64,000 nt of DNA, taken from Candidatus Gallionella acididurans. GTDB taxonomy: Bacteria; Pseudomonadota; Gammaproteobacteria; Burkholderiales; Gallionellaceae. Position numbers and translations under genes: made by a program. The DNA lies in the NCBI GenBank assembly GCA_001577345.1, contig LSLI01000004.1:16024-80023 (forward strand). Direction: 5' to 3'. Below are positions 8,450 to 18,300 of this stretch, one piece after another; the stretch's first letter is position 1, and each line of letters opens with the position of its first letter. Under the pieces are notes generated by a model. It was not told the origin of the DNA. It did no database searches and saw only the letters and a list, made by a program, of their open reading frames with translations.

Positions 8450-9195
8450 TTGTTATCCGCCTCACCGGCGATCAGCAACAGTCCCTGCAGGACAAGATTA
8501 TCAACCACCCTCAGCGGCAGCTTGATATTTTCCCGCAACATCCCCGCCGCTCCGCCGCCCAGAACCACCGGCGCACTATCATCGCCAAGCAATGCATATT
8601 GCCGTTCAATCGCGCCGCAACAGGCCTGAACCGCCCCGCTGAACAGCGCATCCGCGGTGTTCAAGGGGAATGCGGCGTACTTGCCCTGCTCCATTTTCAA
8701 TTGATTTGTTGCGCCGACCAGGCTGCGTTGCATCAAATCCGGGCCGGGCAAAATCAGTCCGCCGAGAAACTCCCCCTGCCCGGACAAAGTATCGACCGTG
8801 ATTGCCGTGCCGCAATCCACCACCAGGCAGTTCCGCTGCTCCAGATTCCATGCCGCAATCAATGCCGCCCACCTGTCGCTGCCAAGCTGGCCGGTATCGG
8901 AGTAGTTGTTGTGCACGCCACACTGCCGTTCCCGCGCCGCGATGAAATGGATCAAGCCCGGCTGGACGGCCTTGATCTCCTGAATGCGCCGGGCGACCTC
9001 TTCACCTGCGACATTGCTCACCCAGATCTGCCGTATATCGCGCGGCACGGCCCCGGTCTTGTCCAGCCATCCGGCAAAAGTGCGGGGCAGTTCATCTGCC
9101 CGGCCGACCGGCAGCGCGCCATTGCCCACCCAATCGCCGTCATTCACCAGGGCCCACTTGATGAGCGTATTGCCTGCATCGATCAGAAGTCGCAT
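8446..9195 (-). CDS. coaX: Type III pantothenate kinase
   Basis: 249 residues of the ASKHA fold. The phosphate-1 motif is LLIDAGNTLIKWA at the N-terminus. GSDRWAAL and VVDCGTAITVD are the CoaX signatures and GGLILPG follows. The enzyme phosphorylates pantothenate in the first step of coenzyme A synthesis, is not inhibited by CoA and needs a monovalent cation. It overlaps birA upstream by 13 bases and the SPOR gene downstream by 4 bases, so the three are probably one transcript. Confidence 0.95.
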   Translation of the reverse strand: MRLLIDAGNTLIKWALVNDGDWVGNGALPVGRADELPRTFAGWLDKTGAVPRDIRQIWVSNVAGEEVARRIQEIKAVQPGLIHFIAARERQCGVHNNYSDTGQLGSDRWAALIAAWNLEQRNCLVVDCGTAITVDTLSGQGEFLGGLILPGPDLMQRSLVGATNQLKMEQGKYAAFPLNTADALFSGAVQACCGAIERQYALLGDDSAPVVLGGGAAGMLRENIKLPLRVVDNLVLQGLLLIAGEADNK

Positions 9196-10178
9196 CGCTG
9201 CACCTGTAATTCCCCTGAATTAATATGCTTCAATCCCTGCGCGGTTTCCAGGCACAACTCCCCGCTGTCGTTGACTCCGCGGACTATTCCGCTGACCAAT
9301 GAGCCATCCGGCATGTGCAATTGCACCGCCTTGTGCTGATGCATGTTGCATTGCTCCCATTCGGCGCGCAAAGCCGGGAAGCCGCCCTGCCCAAACCCCT
9401 GCAGCACCAATCGCAGCTCCCGCAACAACACGGCCAGCAACTGGTTGCGCGCGGGCATCACTGCGCACACTTCATCAAGCGCGGATGCCGGTTGGCCGAT
9501 CTGTGGCGCCAGGCTGGCCGGCAAGCTGCAATTCAGGCCGATGCCGATCACCACCGCGCTGGGGCCGAGCATATCGCCCTGGGCCTCGATCAGCACCCCG
9601 CCCAGTTTTCCCTGCGCGGTCAAAATATCATTGGGCCACTTCAGCCGGACTCCCTGAGCACCCAATTTGTTCAATGCCCTCACTATCGCAATACCTGCCG
9701 CCAGGCTCAATCCCGTCAACGCATTCAACCCGCAATCAAACCGCCACAGCAGCGAAAAGGTCAGCGAGCTGCCCAGGCTCGAATGCCAGGTCCGGCCCAT
9801 CCTGCCGCGCCCCGCGGTTTGCAGTTCCGCCGCCAGAACCTTGCCTTGCGGTGCCCCGGTCACGGCGCGTTGCAGCAACAATGTGTTGGTGGATGTCGCT
9901 TGCGGCAATATCTCAATGTCGAAATGTTCGGCATCCGCGCCCAGCCAGCGCAAAACTTCCCCGCGCTCCAATCTTTGCCAGGGATGCGCCAGGCGATAGC
10001 CGCGGCCGCGAATTCGCTGCAAATCAACGCCAAAGTCGGCGGCGCCGGTCAATGCATTGAACACACTGGCACGGGTCACACCCAGCTGGGCGGCCAGCAC
10101 TTCACCGGAATGAAATTCGCCGTCCGCCAACAGATTCAGCACCCGCCAGGTTCGCTCGCTGGATGAACCGGTTTTCAT
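9183..10178 (-). CDS. birA: Bifunctional biotin ligase / biotin operon repressor BirA
   Basis: 331 residues. An N-terminal winged helix (about 8-62, LAAQLGVTRASVFNALTGA) means this is the DNA-binding, regulatory class. The catalytic domain has the biotinyl-AMP loop GRGRMGRTW at 123-131, KWPNDI and KLGGVLIE. A short C-terminal SH3-like domain completes it. It attaches biotin to the carboxyl carrier protein of acetyl-CoA carboxylase and probably represses biotin genes, none of which lie in this window. Its start overlaps the patatin gene stop by 4 bases. Confidence 0.95.
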   Translation of the reverse strand: MKTGSSSERTWRVLNLLADGEFHSGEVLAAQLGVTRASVFNALTGAADFGVDLQRIRGRGYRLAHPWQRLERGEVLRWLGADAEHFDIEILPQATSTNTLLLQRAVTGAPQGKVLAAELQTAGRGRMGRTWHSSLGSSLTFSLLWRFDCGLNALTGLSLAAGIAIVRALNKLGAQGVRLKWPNDILTAQGKLGGVLIEAQGDMLGPSAVVIGIGLNCSLPASLAPQIGQPASALDEVCAVMPARNQLLAVLLRELRLVLQGFGQGGFPALRAEWEQCNMHQHKAVQLHMPDGSLVSGIVRGVNDSGELCLETAQGLKHINSGELQVQRCDF

Positions 10179-11329
10179 TCAGGCATCTCTGCGCCGGGCT
10201 GCTCGAGAAAGCGAAGGATTTCGTCGCGCCTGTTCAACGTGTCCTGATAACCCAGATCGATCAGCGCACGGGTGTATTTGCTTTCGGAAAGCAGATAACT
10301 CAGCAATATCCCCCCGCTCTGTCTTGCTCCGACCAGGCGCAACAGCAGACGTATCGTCCAGGGCATTTCCGAGGCATACCGCTCGGCGATCTTTTCCAGC
10401 GGCTGGCTGGGCGAAACAACCAGCACATCGACATGCCTGAGATTGGCGCGCGCGCGCATCTCTTCCGGCATGATGGCGACCAGGTCATTGATCTTTTTTA
10501 CCCTCTCCAGATCGACTTCCATGCTGTCAAGAAAAATACTGTTGAGGGCATGTCCTGCGATCCTGGCCAGGGTGGGGTAATCGCCTATAGTGCCGCGGTC
10601 AGGATATTCGGCGTAGCCGTTGAGCGTCACGCCGATCACCAGCACCCGCGTTGCTCCCAGATGCAGCGCGGGGCTGAGCGGCGCGATCTGGCGCATCGAG
10701 CCGTCGCCGAAATATTCACGATTGATCAGTTTCGCCTGAAAAATGAACGGCAGCGCGGCGGACGCCAGCAGGTGCTTGATCTCGATCTGTGTCGGCGTAC
10801 CCACCCGCCCGGTGCGCCGCCACGGCACCAGCTGCTTCACGCCCTGATAAAAAGTCACCGATTGCCCGGAGCCATAGCCGGATGCAGTGATGCTGAGTGC
10901 GTGCAAAAAACCCGCATCGATATTTTTCTGGATGTTTTCATAGGGCACCATATCTTCCAGGAGTTCAACCAGCGGTGAATTGTCCAGCAGCGAGACACGG
11001 TTAAGCTTGTTGATATTGAACGCGCTGAATACCATGCCGGCAAGCCATAACATGGAATTGCTGAACACTCCGATAAAGTCGGTGCGATATACCCGGTTGG
11101 CGTGAAAGCCCCTCCAGGTATTGGCCAGATACTGGGTGGCCTTGCGAAAATTTTGCGCATTCGCCGCGAGCGCGGCGGCATTCAGCGCGCCGGCCGAAGT
11201 GCCGCAAATGATGGGAAAAGGACTGCGCGCGCCGCGCGGCATCGAGTCAGCGATGGCCTTGAGGACGCCGACCTGATAGGCGGCCCGTGCCCCGCCGCCG
11301 GTAAGTATCAAACCCAGCCGATTCTGCAT
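10175..11329 (-). CDS. Patatin-like phospholipase
   Basis: 384 residues from the ATG at 11329, which gives MQNRLGLILTGGGARAAYQV. A longer frame to 11398 would add a very Arg-rich tail overlapping the neighbouring small gene and is not preferred. The catalytic elements of a patatin Ser-Asp dyad are visible: oxyanion motif GGGARA at 11-16, nucleophile elbow GTSAG at 43-47 and a YFGDGSM motif with the Asp. There is no signal peptide. The C-terminal 100 residues are specific to a bacterial subgroup and not recognised. It likely hydrolyses acyl ester bonds of membrane lipids. The downstream birA overlap suggests co-transcription. Confidence 0.88.
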   Translation of the reverse strand: MQNRLGLILTGGGARAAYQVGVLKAIADSMPRGARSPFPIICGTSAGALNAAALAANAQNFRKATQYLANTWRGFHANRVYRTDFIGVFSNSMLWLAGMVFSAFNINKLNRVSLLDNSPLVELLEDMVPYENIQKNIDAGFLHALSITASGYGSGQSVTFYQGVKQLVPWRRTGRVGTPTQIEIKHLLASAALPFIFQAKLINREYFGDGSMRQIAPLSPALHLGATRVLVIGVTLNGYAEYPDRGTIGDYPTLARIAGHALNSIFLDSMEVDLERVKKINDLVAIMPEEMRARANLRHVDVLVVSPSQPLEKIAERYASEMPWTIRLLLRLVGARQSGGILLSYLLSESKYTRALIDLGYQDTLNRRDEILRFLEQPGAEMPE

Positions 11330-11336
11330 CGATGTT

Positions 11337-11576
11337 TTATCCGGCCTCGGCCTGCACCGCCTCCAACGCGTCCTTGAGCGTTTCTTCGGGCAGGGCATTC
11401 AGCGTTTCCGAAAGCATCTCGGCGGCATCCATAGTCTCGTCGCGCAAGGATTCCGGGTCGGTATTCGCCACCAGCACCGCCGCCGCGCCCACCACCTTGA
11501 GCAACCTGGTGCGCTCCTGCATCAGCATCTCGATCTCTTCGCGCAGCATCGCGGCTTCCTGTTTGTTCATTGCCAT
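11337..11576 (-). CDS. Small acidic helical protein, function unknown
   Basis: 79 residues. Almost entirely predicted helix with charged heptads (EAAMLREEIEMLMQERTRLL) at the N-terminus, a short Ala/Val-rich stretch in the middle, and an acidic C-terminal half. This suggests a coiled-coil dimer. It lies between maeB (10 bases upstream) and the patatin gene (7 bases downstream) on the same strand, so it is very likely a real co-transcribed gene. No family recognised. Confidence 0.65.
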   Translation of the reverse strand: MAMNKQEAAMLREEIEMLMQERTRLLKVVGAAAVLVANTDPESLRDETMDAAEMLSETLNALPEETLKDALEAVQAEAG

Positions 11577-11586
11577 ACTCTTCCCC

Positions 11587-13857
11587 CTAGTGTTTTTTCA
11601 CGCCGGCAACCGCCAGCGCGCTCATGTTCACGATACGCCGCACCGTCGCTGTAGAAGTCAGGATATGCACCGACTTGTTCGCCCCCAACAAAATCGAGCC
11701 TATCGTGACACCGTCTCCGGCCGCCATCTTCAACAGATTATAGGCAATATTGGCCGCATCCAGATTGGGCATGATGAGCAGGTTCGCGGCGCCCTTAAAC
11801 CGCGCGGAAGGAAACGTCTCCGTACGCAGGCTTTCCGACAACGCGGCATCGCCGTGCATCTCGCCTTCAACTTCCAGCCCCGGGGCAAGCTGTTCAAGCA
11901 ACTCGCGCGCGCGGCCCATCTTGCGCGCCGAGGCGTCAGGATGGCTGCCGAAATTGGAATGCGACAACAACGCGACTTTCGGCAACAAGCCGAAACGGCG
12001 CACTTCCTCGGCAGCCAGCATGGTCATCTCGGCGATCTGCTCGGCACTCGGATCAAGGTTGACGTGGGTGTCGCAAATGAACAGCGTGTGCCTGGGCAGC
12101 ATCAGGATATTCATTGCCGCATAAACGTTCATGCCCGGGCCGTGCCCGATCACCTCGTCGATATAACGCAGATGCCTGAGCGGTTGCGACACCGTCCCGC
12201 ACAGCATCGCATCCGCCGCGCCTTTGTGCACCAGCATCGCGGCGATCAGGGTATTGCGCCTGCGCAATTCGCGTTTTGCCAAATCCGGCGTGACCCCGTG
12301 GCGCTGCATCAGGCGGTGATACTCGCTCCAGTATTCGCGGTAGCGCGAGTCGCTCTCGGGATTGACCAGCTCGAAATCCTCCCCGGCGCGGATGCGCAAA
12401 CCGAGCTTCGCGATGCGCTGCGCTATCACCTCGGGGCGTCCCACCAGGATCGGATAGGCGATGCCCTCGTCCACCACGGTCTGCACGGCGTGCAGCACGC
12501 GGAACTCCTCTCCCTCTGCGTACACCAGTCGCTGCGGGGCACGCTTGGCGGCCTCGAACACCGGCTTCATCAGCATGTTGGAGTGGTATACAAAGGTGTC
12601 GAGTTGCTCGCGATAGGCCGCCATATTGGCAATCGGCCGCTCCGCCACGCCGCTGTCCATCGCGGCCTGCGCCACGGCGGGCGCGATACGCGTGATCAGG
12701 CGCGTGTCGAACGGTTTCGGGATCAGGTGATCCGCGCCAAAAGTCAGATTTTCCTCGCCATAGACTTCCTCCATCGCATCCGACTGTTCGGCCTGGGCCA
12801 GCTCCGCGATCGCATGCACGGCGGCGTGCTTCATCGCTTCATTGATCGTGGAAGCGCCGACATCCAGCGCGCCCCTGAAAATATAAGGGAAGCACAGCGC
12901 ATTGTTGACCTGATTCGGATAATCGGAGCGCCCGGTCGCCAGGATCGCGTCGGGGCGCGCCGCTTTTGCGATATCCGGCAGAATCTCCGGCGTGGGATTG
13001 GCCAGCGCAAAGATCAACGGCCTGTCGCCCATTTGCCTGATCATTTCCGGTTTCAAGACTCCGCCCGCGGACAAGCCGAGGAACACGTCTGCCCCGCCGA
13101 GCACTTCGGCCAGACTGCGCGCCGATGTCTGCACCGCATAGCGCGCCTTGTTGTCATCCATCTCTTCGGTGCGCCCCGTGTAGACCACGCCCTTGATGTC
13201 GGTGACGATGATGTTCTCCATGCGCACACCGAGGCTGACCAGCATATCCAGGCAGGCCAGCGCAGCGGCGCCGGCTCCGGATACCACCAGTTTTATTTTT
13301 GCGATGTCCTTGCCGACCACCTTGAGTCCGTTCAGCAAAGCCGCGCCGACGATGATCGCCGTGCCGTGCTGGTCATCGTGGAATACCGGGATCTTCATGC
13401 GCTCGCGCAGCTTGCGCTCGATATAAAAACATTCAGGCGCCTTGATATCTTCCAGGTTGATACCGCCGAAAGTCGGTTCCAGCGCGGCGATAATGTCCAC
13501 CAGCTTGTCGGGATCGCGCTCGTTTATCTCCAGGTCGAACACATCGATGCCGGCAAATTTCTTGAACAGCACCGCCTTGCCTTCCATCACCGGCTTGGCG
13601 GCCAGCGGGCCGATCGCGCCCAGGCCCAGCACCGCCGTGCCGTTGGTGACCACAGCCACCAGATTTCCGCGCGCGGTCAAATTGCGCGCTTCCGCCGGAT
13701 TTGCCACGATGGCTTCGCAAGCCGCCGCCACCCCCGGCGTATACGCCAGGGCGAGATCGCGCTGGGTGATCATCGGCTTGCTCGGGGTAACGGTAATCTT
13801 GCCCGCCGGGGATTGGCGGTGATACTGCAGCGCAGCCTCGCGCAGTTGCTCGTCCAT
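11587..13857 (-). CDS. maeB: NADP-dependent malic enzyme with C-terminal phosphotransacetylase-like domain
   Basis: 756 residues from the ATG at 13857, giving [20 protein letters not shown]; a longer open frame to 14160 has no malic-enzyme similarity. The N-terminal catalytic half has the tyrosine and lysine region LAYTPGVA and [20 protein letters not shown]. The NAD(P)-binding domain has [11 protein letters not shown]. From about residue 430 the protein is a phosphate-acetyltransferase-like domain ([28 protein letters not shown]), which in MaeB is regulatory rather than catalytic. It converts malate to pyruvate with NADPH. The 756-residue length is normal for MaeB. Confidence 0.94.
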   Translation of the reverse strand: MDEQLREAALQYHRQSPAGKITVTPSKPMITQRDLALAYTPGVAAACEAIVANPAEARNLTARGNLVAVVTNGTAVLGLGAIGPLAAKPVMEGKAVLFKKFAGIDVFDLEINERDPDKLVDIIAALEPTFGGINLEDIKAPECFYIERKLRERMKIPVFHDDQHGTAIIVGAALLNGLKVVGKDIAKIKLVVSGAGAAALACLDMLVSLGVRMENIIVTDIKGVVYTGRTEEMDDNKARYAVQTSARSLAEVLGGADVFLGLSAGGVLKPEMIRQMGDRPLIFALANPTPEILPDIAKAARPDAILATGRSDYPNQVNNALCFPYIFRGALDVGASTINEAMKHAAVHAIAELAQAEQSDAMEEVYGEENLTFGADHLIPKPFDTRLITRIAPAVAQAAMDSGVAERPIANMAAYREQLDTFVYHSNMLMKPVFEAAKRAPQRLVYAEGEEFRVLHAVQTVVDEGIAYPILVGRPEVIAQRIAKLGLRIRAGEDFELVNPESDSRYREYWSEYHRLMQRHGVTPDLAKRELRRRNTLIAAMLVHKGAADAMLCGTVSQPLRHLRYIDEVIGHGPGMNVYAAMNILMLPRHTLFICDTHVNLDPSAEQIAEMTMLAAEEVRRFGLLPKVALLSHSNFGSHPDASARKMGRARELLEQLAPGLEVEGEMHGDAALSESLRTETFPSARFKGAANLLIMPNLDAANIAYNLLKMAAGDGVTIGSILLGANKSVHILTSTATVRRIVNMSALAVAGVKKH

Positions 13858-14119
13858 GATTTCTTTCAAATATACACTTGAAGTACCCGCGGGATTATAC
13901 CGCAGCGCACGGTAATACCGGTGTTGCTCGACACAGCGCGCATTTTGACGGCGCTGATGCCGGCTTCCTTTCCGCGCCTGCATGCTTAAATGGCAGGGAC
14001 AACGTAGAATGGCGCGAACCCGGACTGATTTAATTGGCCGCGGTGTACGCGACGCGATTGATTCGTTCAATCCGAGCGCAACAGTATCAAAACCAAAACC
14101 TGACCAACGGAGATTTATT

Positions 14120-14248
14120 TTGGCCGACAATTCCGATGAAAACCTTTTTGCCCAGTACAAAAAAAGGTCTGAGCAAAAAATGAAATTTGTGGTTATATTC
14201 CTGGCCGGAGCACTTCTGCTGGTGCTGTACTTTCTTGTTTACGGCTGA
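14120..14248 (+). CDS. Possible small single-pass membrane protein
   Basis: A TTG at 14120 is preceded by GGAG (14109-14112) at a good distance and opens a 42-residue frame: LADNSDENLFAQYKKRSEQK, then one hydrophobic helix VVIFLAGALLLVLYFLVYG, then stop. The frame is open upstream to 13982, but that part looks non-coding. The soluble-then-helix layout is plausible for a small inner-membrane protein. It is divergent from maeB. No family recognised; moderate to low confidence. Confidence 0.45.
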   Translation: MADNSDENLFAQYKKRSEQKMKFVVIFLAGALLLVLYFLVYG

Positions 14249-14551
14249 ACCCGCCCCCGGCCAGCATGGCGCAGAGCCCGGCCCGAATTCGGAACATGCA
14301 GGAAGTATCGCTCCCGGGATTTGAATGGCGGCTGGTTTCCCGCCGCATCCCCACGGCCAGTATCGAATACAGGAATCTCGGGGTGAACCTGCTGATTGTG
14401 CCCAGTTACCAGAACAGGTTGTACGGAGCGCTTTCCCTGCAGTTCAAACTCAGGGTATTCTGACCGGGACAAATGCAATTTGAATCACGGCAGGATGCAA
14501 ATGCAATCCTTCCGCAATGCGCATCATCAAATCTGCCACCGGCGAAACGGC

Positions 14552-15151
14552 TTATTTTTTCACCCATCCCTTGCGGATCAAACCGGAAAATATCGCCAGA
14601 TAAGCAGGCAGCAACAAATCCATCAACACCGCAACCAGCCTCCGTTCCACCCGGGAGATGAGCCAGACGCTGCCCAGTGCCACCAGCGCCGCGCCCAGGA
14701 AATCCAGCGGGAAATGCACCCCCAGATAAATACGTGCCCAGGCAACCGGTATTCCCAGCAGGGCCAGCACCCATCCCGCAAACCGGGTTTGCGCATGCAT
14801 CAACAGACAGAATGCAACGGCCCAGATCAAGGTCAGATGGTCGCTCGGAAACGAGCTGTCACGGGCATGGGGAATCAGCGTCTGGCCGATTCCGGCCTCG
14901 AAAGGCCGGGGGTGATACCAGGCCAAACCGATCAACTGGTTGATAAACAAACCCGCCAATCCCGAAACCGTTGCGGCAACCAAAATCTGCCGGACAGCCG
15001 AACTGCCCCGCAACCAGCCGATGACCAGCCCCGCAGGCACCAGCCAGATCACGCCTTCCGCCAAAAACCTGGCAATGCCGACCGCGGCAGCCGGGGCGCC
15101 GGGCGCGGCGTTGAGCAGCATGAATAATGTGTAATTCAGATGTTCCATCAT
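14552..15151 (-). CDS. PAP2-family membrane phosphatase (undecaprenyl-diphosphatase-like)
   Basis: 199 residues with about five hydrophobic segments. The three phosphatase motifs are present: WYHPRPFE (motif 1, altered at its Lys), SFPSDH (motif 2) and RIYLGVHFPLD (motif 3). This set fits the BcrC/YbjG/PgpB group that dephosphorylates undecaprenyl diphosphate or phosphatidylglycerophosphate at the membrane. The substrate cannot be fixed from sequence. It is encoded on the same strand downstream of hrpA, 177 bases away. Confidence 0.87.
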   Translation of the reverse strand: MMEHLNYTLFMLLNAAPGAPAAAVGIARFLAEGVIWLVPAGLVIGWLRGSSAVRQILVAATVSGLAGLFINQLIGLAWYHPRPFEAGIGQTLIPHARDSSFPSDHLTLIWAVAFCLLMHAQTRFAGWVLALLGIPVAWARIYLGVHFPLDFLGAALVALGSVWLISRVERRLVAVLMDLLLPAYLAIFSGLIRKGWVKK

Positions 15152-15204
15152 CGCTCCAGGTCAATCCGGCCATCAGCATCGCTGCGCAGATGGCCGGGCA
15201 TATT

Positions 15205-15244
15205 CATTCGGCAGTCGGCCGGATATCCGCCCGACTGCCGGGAT
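15205..15244. other. Hairpin in the hrpA/PAP2 gap
   Basis: A 10-base stem CGGCAGTCGG (15209-15218) pairs with CCGACTGCCG (15231-15240). There is no T run on either side, so a rho-independent terminator is not supported. It may be an mRNA hairpin or a repeat relic downstream of hrpA. Confidence 0.4.
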
Positions 15245-15328
15245 ACCACCGGTGAAAATAATGTCTGCCGGGGTATTCATCGTCAACTGTTTCCCGCCAA
15301 TCAAATTTAGCGCGGCCAAGATACTTCG

Positions 15329-18300
15329 CTAATTCCTGATCCCCGCCAGCATCTTCTCCAGCCGTTTCACAGAAACGATCACCGGCGTTTTGAGTTCCTG
15401 CGCGAACAGCGACACGCGCAGTTCCTGCAACATCCAGGCAAATTCTTCCACGCGCGGATCGCTGTTGCCCTGCTGAACCTGGCGCAACTTCTGCCAGGCC
15501 TGGGTCAGCGGCTGCATCTGCGCGATACACTGCGCATCGCGCGCCGGATTGGCGCGCAATTTTTCGATGCGCAAATTGATCGCCTTGAGATAGCGCGGCA
15601 CATGCTGCAGGCGTTCATACGGTGTGTCGGCGATGAAGCGCTTGTGCAGCAGCCATTCAAGTTGCGCACGCACATCTTGCGATGCTTGCGCGTGCGCCTT
15701 GAGCTGGGGCAGGTTTTTTTGCACGGCCTGATATTCGGTCAGCACATTGCCGACCAGCCGTGCGAGTTCCTGCGCGATCAGCAGCAGGCGGTTCTTCGCC
15801 TCCTTGCCGCGCGCGGTGAATTCCGCCTCGTTCGCCGGCAAGGGATCGTTCAGGCAACAACGCTCGAAGGTCATCGCCAGTATCTGTTGCTGCAATTCCT
15901 GCTGCGTGCCGCTAAACGGGGAATTGGGCGCCATGAACAGCATGCCCAGCCGCTGCGCGTCGGGCAGATTCTTTTCCAGATACTTCACCTGCTCTTTCAA
16001 CAGCAGCATGAACAGGCGGCGCAAGCCGCCACGGTGCGCGGCCTGCGCAGCATCGCGGGTATCGAAGGCGCGCAGCACCACCGCGTCGCCATCGTCCACC
16101 AGCGCGTTGAACAGCGTCACGGACTGTCCGGCGCGCTTCACTACGCTGGTCTCGGCGAAAACGCCAAAACTCCACGAGGTGTAGCGTTGTTCTGAAAGCG
16201 CCTCTCCCTTTTTCTCGGTCGCGGCAACGATCGTTGGCGCGGCGTGCGGCGCAAGTTCGCCATGCAATTGGGCAAAGTTGCGCGACATGCCGAGTTGGCG
16301 GCCATGCTCGTCGACGATGCGAAAATTCATCAGCAAATGCGGCGGCAACTGTTCCGGGCGGAACGCATCCAGCGGCACATCGATCTGTTTCTGCTCGCGG
16401 ATGTAGCGTGCCAGCGCCTGGAGCAGCGGCGCACCGGATGGCTGCACTTCACGGCAGAACGCCGCCGCGAATTCCGGCACCGGCACCAGATTGCGGCGCA
16501 GTTTTTGCGGCAGTGTCTTGACCAGTTGCGCCACCTTCTCCGCCAGGATACCCGGGATCAGCCATTCACAGCGCGCCGCGACCACCTGGTTGATCAGCGC
16601 GAGCGGCACGGTGAGCGTGATGCCGTCATCGTTCCTGCCCGGCGAAAAGTTGTAGCCCAGCGCGAAGCTGACGTTGTCCATGTTCAGCTGCGGCGGATAC
16701 TGGTCGGTGGTGATGCCCGCCGCCTCGTGGCGCATCAGATCGTCCTTTTTCAGGTAGAGCAACTTCGGATCTTTGTGCTCCGCCTCCTTGCGCCACGCTT
16801 CGAAAGTCGCGCCGTTGTGGAGGCCATGCCCTGAGAAATGGCTGGGGATGCGGCTGTCGTAGAACGCGAAGATCAGCTCTTCGTCCACCAGCACATCGGG
16901 ACGGCGCGATTTGTGCTCCAGTGCCTCGATGTCTGCGATCAGCTTCTGGTTATGCGCGAAAAATGGAGCGCGCGTCTCGAACTCGCCGCCGACCAGCGCC
17001 TGGCGTATGAACACCTCGCGCGACTCCGCCACATTCATCGGACCGTAATTCACGCGCTTTTTGGCATTGAGCAACAGGCCGTGCAGCGTGCTGCGCTCGT
17101 AGGCCACGACCTGCGCGGCTTTTTTTTCCCAATGCGGGTCGTAATAATGCCGCTTGATCAGATGACTGCCGACCTCTTCCAGCCACTCCGGTTCGATGCG
17201 CGCGACGCAACGCGCGTACAAACGGTGCGTCTCTATCAGTTCGCCCGCCATCACCCATTTCGTGCCTTTTTTTGCCAGCACCGAATTCGGCGCGATGAAG
17301 AACTTGATGCCGCGCGCGCCCAGGTACTCGTTGCTTTCCACGCTCTTCATGCCGATGTTGCCGAGCAGCCCGCACAACAGGGCCTTGTGGATCTGCTCGT
17401 AGGTGGCGGGTTGCGCCCCCTCCCCAACCCCTCCCCCGAGGGGAGAGGGGCTAACCCCATGCACTCCGCCAGACTGTTCCCTCTCCCCTCGGGGAAGGGC
17501 TAGGGAGGGGGTGCTTGTAGATGATTTTTCACACAGCCAGTCAAACAAACTTTGCAGCACCCCCTCAGTATTCGTCAGCACCTCATTGTTCCAAAAACGC
17601 AGCACCTTGATCCCCTGCGCTTCCAGCCAGTCACTACGTTTATCATCGTGCGCACGTTGCGCTTCCTCGGCATGTTGCCCCCCATCCAGCTCAATCGCCA
17701 GCTTTGCCTGATGACAATAAAAGTCCAGAATATATGAACCTGCCGGATGCTGGCGTCGAAAATCGTATCCGAGAATCTGATTTCTACGCAACAACTGCCA
17801 AAGCAGATTTTCGGCGTCCGTTGCATTTTTTCGCAGTTCGCGCGCGCGGGTCAGAAGCGCTTCAGGCAACGCGGAATGACGCAAAGGACTCTCCCCCTCC
17901 CCAGCCCTCCCCCGGTGAGAGAGGGAGTTTTTTAGCATCCCCATTTCCGCAACCTGCCCGTGCAGCTGCTGGTGCAGCTCGCGCCACTCGCGCAGCCGTA
18001 GCGGCGACAGGAAATTCCTGCGGCACTCTTCAGCTAGCAGGCGATTGGACTTTTTATCCGCCAGCGCCTGCTCGAACCATGCCCATATCTTCGGGTAGGC
18101 GAGAAAATCCGAACGCTCGTCGGCAAACCGCTTGTGCGCCGCGTCCGCCGCTTCCTGTCTGTCCAGCGGACGTTCACGCGGGTCCTGCACTGACAGCGCG
18201 CTGGCGATGATCAGGATCTCCGTCAGGCAGTGATATTGCCGCCCCGCCAGCAGCAGGCGTGCGATCTTCGGGTCGAGCGGCAATTTTGCGAGTTCATGGC

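Larger units (their letters stand above)
17411..17935 (-). mobile_element. In-frame DUF559 endonuclease-like insertion inside hrpA
   Basis: About 525 bases, 175 codons. In hrpA's frame the core reads RARELRKNATDAENLLWQLL, then FRRQHPAGSYILDFYCHQ, AIELDGGQHAEEAQ, LEAQGIKVLRFWNNEVL, and a C-terminal helix. This matches the full DUF559 (PF04480) domain, a PD-(D/E)XK fold related to Vsr. The candidate catalytic residues D (in LDF) and E and D (in ELDGGQH) are kept. Stand-alone DUF559 proteins have the same length and ends, so a whole gene seems to have been captured. It is flanked by GC-rich palindromic repeats: one unit at 17889-17927 and an inverted pair at 17414-17455 and 17476-17513. In frame these encode Gly/Pro/Arg-rich linkers such as SPSPLGGGVGEGAQP. 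Confidence 0.85.

Noticed and set aside
11332..13881. Open frame of about 850 codons on the plus strand
   Set aside because: It lies wholly antisense to maeB, is rich in His, Arg and Gln as expected from the reverse of a GC-rich gene, and has no protein similarity.
14266..14463. 65-codon plus-strand frame between maeB and PAP2 genes
   Set aside because: No ribosome-binding site, no similarity and no signal or helix pattern. The 300 bases from 14249 to 14551 show nothing I can support.
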